Source: UBA4416 sp043719555 (GTDB lineage: Bacteria > Bacteroidota > Bacteroidia > B-17B0 > Aurantibacillaceae). Taken from it: a stretch of 15,763 nucleotides of DNA. Both the position numbers and the translations under genes were made by a program. The stretch covers positions 1-15,763 of the forward strand of contig JAYSTR010000010.1 in NCBI GenBank assembly GCA_043719555.1, given 5' to 3'. The notes under the pieces were generated by a model. That model had not been told where the DNA came from. It searched no databases and saw only the letters and a program-made list of their open reading frames with translations. Positions 14,746 to 15,763 of the stretch are shown here, piece after piece (the first letter of the stretch is position 1; every line of letters begins with the position of its first letter).

Positions 14746-14753
14746 TAAATTTA
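14746..14753. promoter_or_regulatory. Shared TAAATTTA element in the 38-bp divergent gap
   Basis: TAAATTTA is its own reverse complement and differs from TAnnTTTG at only one base on either strand. It lies 16 bp before the plus-strand ATG (14770) and 14 bp before the minus-strand TTG (14731), so it could serve as -7 box in both directions. No clear -33 elements are seen. Confidence 0.3.
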
Positions 14754-14769
14754 TACTGAATTATTTAGG

Positions 14770-15255
14770 ATGAAATATTTTTTAATTAAAATTCTTGGTG
14801 TTTTTTTTGTAAGCGGACTGGTGTTTGCTTGCGTGAAAAAAAGTAAATATCCCACCGTACCTGAAATTGAGTATAAAGATTTTGTATTAATTGATTCAAA
14901 ATCGGCTTATTTGCAACTGAAATTTAGCGATGGTGATGGTAATCTCACTTTAAGTGCTAACGATACCACAAAAAATTTCTTTTATACTTACTATTATTAC
15001 GATACCATTATTAAAAAATTCACGGCGCTTTATTCTCCCGATTTAAATGATACATTCAGATTTGCTTATACGGTTAGAACACCTTTAGAAGCCCCAGATT
15101 TTAAAGGGAAGCCTATATCAGGTGAAATAAGTGTGAAACTACAAGAGTATAGACATAGTAAGTATGTTAAGCGAGTTAAATATGTGATGTATATACTAGA
15201 TCAGGATGGCAACAAAAGTAATGTTGTTACCTCTCCCGAAATTAGTGTGCCTTAG
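14770..15255 (+). CDS. Predicted lipoprotein of unknown function
   Basis: This 161-residue protein has a lipoprotein signal peptide: KYFLIKILGVFFVSGLVFAC with the lipidated Cys at 21, followed by VKKSK. The mature part begins YPTVPEIEYKDF and contains LQLKFSDGDGNLTLS (about 49-63), an aspartate/glycine loop that could bind Ca2+. The rest is beta-rich with many aromatic residues (NFFYTYYYYD). Lipoproteins with this FSDGDGNL block are frequent in Bacteroidota, but I know no assigned function. It is transcribed away from the LuxE-like gene. A weak hairpin follows the stop. The ATG at 14770 is directly before the signal peptide. Confidence 0.75.
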   Translation: MKYFLIKILGVFFVSGLVFACVKKSKYPTVPEIEYKDFVLIDSKSAYLQLKFSDGDGNLTLSANDTTKNFFYTYYYYDTIIKKFTALYSPDLNDTFRFAYTVRTPLEAPDFKGKPISGEISVKLQEYRHSKYVKRVKYVMYILDQDGNKSNVVTSPEISVP

Positions 15256-15257
15256 TC

Positions 15258-15284
15258 TAATGCATTAAAATATCGCATTATTTT
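15258..15284 (+). terminator. Weak hairpin terminator after the lipoprotein gene
   Basis: TAATGC (15258-15263), 11-nt loop, GCATTA (15275-15280), then TTTT. The stem is only 6 bp and AT-rich and the loop is long, so termination is possible but uncertain. Confidence 0.35.
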
Positions 15285-15323
15285 ATTTAAATATAAATTT
15301 ATTAACAATAATTTGGCTAAACG

Positions 15324-15359
15324 TTGAAATAAATACGCGAATTAGCTTTGATTAAAGCT
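15324..15359 (+). promoter_or_regulatory. Promoter with overlapping inverted repeat ahead of the last gene
   Basis: TTG (15324-15326), 16 bp, TAGCTTTG (15343-15350), an exact TAnnTTTG box. AGCTTT, GATT, AAAGCT (15344-15359) is a 6-bp inverted repeat over the -7 box and likely start site, a position suited to a repressor. The leader to ATG 15397 would be about 40 nt. Spacing is a little short. Confidence 0.4.
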
Positions 15360-15396
15360 TTAATATCTTTAAAATTGTGCACGAAAAACTAAAGTT

Positions 15397-15744
15397 ATGG
15401 CAGAAATTCATTTATTAGGAATAAAATTTATAGAACAAAATACTCAAGAAGGTTTAAACTTTACTTATAAACCAGATGTTCCTAAATTAAAAATAGTTGG
15501 TACTGTGTTAAACGCAGCTGATGAAGAAGAAAACGAAGGTTGTGTGTTTTTAACACAAAAACAATTAAATCAAGTTTTGTTAGGTAAGGATGTTGATTTA
15601 AAATTAGTAGACGAAGTTTGGACATTAGCAAAGCCTTTATCTAAGGAGCAATTAAAAAAAGTTGGATTGGTTACTATTGATGCTGAATACTTAGGCGAAG
15701 CAGGAGAAGTAAAATGCTTTGAAGCGTTAAAAGTTTCTGAATAA
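15397..15744 (+). CDS. Hypothetical 115-residue cytosolic protein
   Basis: I do not recognise a family. There is no signal peptide or membrane segment. The sequence is acidic and mixes strands and helices: MAEIHLLGIKFIEQN, then a KLKIVGTVLNAADEEENEGC block, a glutamine/leucine-rich helix (TQKQLNQVLLGK), LSKEQLKKVGLVTIDAEYLG, and a C-terminal KCFEALKVSE. Two cysteines (near residues 49 and 107) are too far apart to suggest a motif. Coding is supported by an open frame with clean ATG start, codon use like the neighbours and a promoter-like TAGCTTTG 47 bp upstream. The gene ends 19 bp before the window edge, so its downstream partner is unseen. Confidence 0.68.
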   Translation: MAEIHLLGIKFIEQNTQEGLNFTYKPDVPKLKIVGTVLNAADEEENEGCVFLTQKQLNQVLLGKDVDLKLVDEVWTLAKPLSKEQLKKVGLVTIDAEYLGEAGEVKCFEALKVSE

Positions 15745-15763
15745 TTATTATACAAATTAAAGT

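Overview
The window comes from a low-GC member of the Bacteroidota. The evidence is a gldD gene (gliding motility / type IX secretion lipoprotein), one secreted protein with a T9SS type-A C-terminal sorting domain and one giant surface protein with a type-B (CHU_C, gliding-motility type) C-terminal domain. Several upstream regions also carry TAnnTTTG-like -7 boxes, the primary-sigma promoter form of this phylum, and Shine-Dalgarno sequences are mostly absent. I cannot name the genus.

Left part (1-2690): the first bases of a divergent lipoprotein gene run off the left edge. Next comes a two-gene plus-strand unit: a cystathionine gamma-synthase/lyase type PLP enzyme and mtaB (tRNA ms2t6A37 methylthiotransferase). 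It ends in a strong bidirectional hairpin terminator.

Accessory part (2695-6240): this holds a small minus-strand protein with a fibronectin-III-like end and locally high GC, then a long tract of 42/21-bp repeats. The tract reads as a frameshifted ORF made of regular 7/14-residue units, distantly like a YadA-type head. Next is a secreted beta-propeller-like protein with a type-A sorting domain. REP-like palindromes sit in frame inside the linker and sorting-domain loops of that gene, and more palindromic repeats lie in the following intergenic region, which closes with a second bidirectional terminator.

Central part (6241-9885): one 1214-residue minus-strand cell-surface protein with a signal peptide, PKD and Ig-like modules and a type-B sorting domain. 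Its upstream region holds overlapping, mutually exclusive inverted repeats.

Right part (9992-14731): a compact minus-strand run of six genes separated by 1-46 bp, probably one operon. In transcription order these are a LuxE-type acyl-protein synthetase, an alkyltransferase-like (ATL) protein with Ala replacing the catalytic Cys, a MacB/FtsX-type ABC permease, a two-TM potassium channel with an RCK domain, gldD, and a small conserved helical protein. A divergent plus-strand lipoprotein and an unrecognised 115-residue cytosolic protein complete the window.

Functional links: GldD belongs to the machinery that exports and anchors proteins like the two sorting-domain proteins here. The other genes are housekeeping or envelope functions. 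I see no clear defence system, prophage, IS element, CRISPR array or RNA gene. The most unusual material is the repeat ORF at 3558-4192 and the REP insertions inside the sorting domain.
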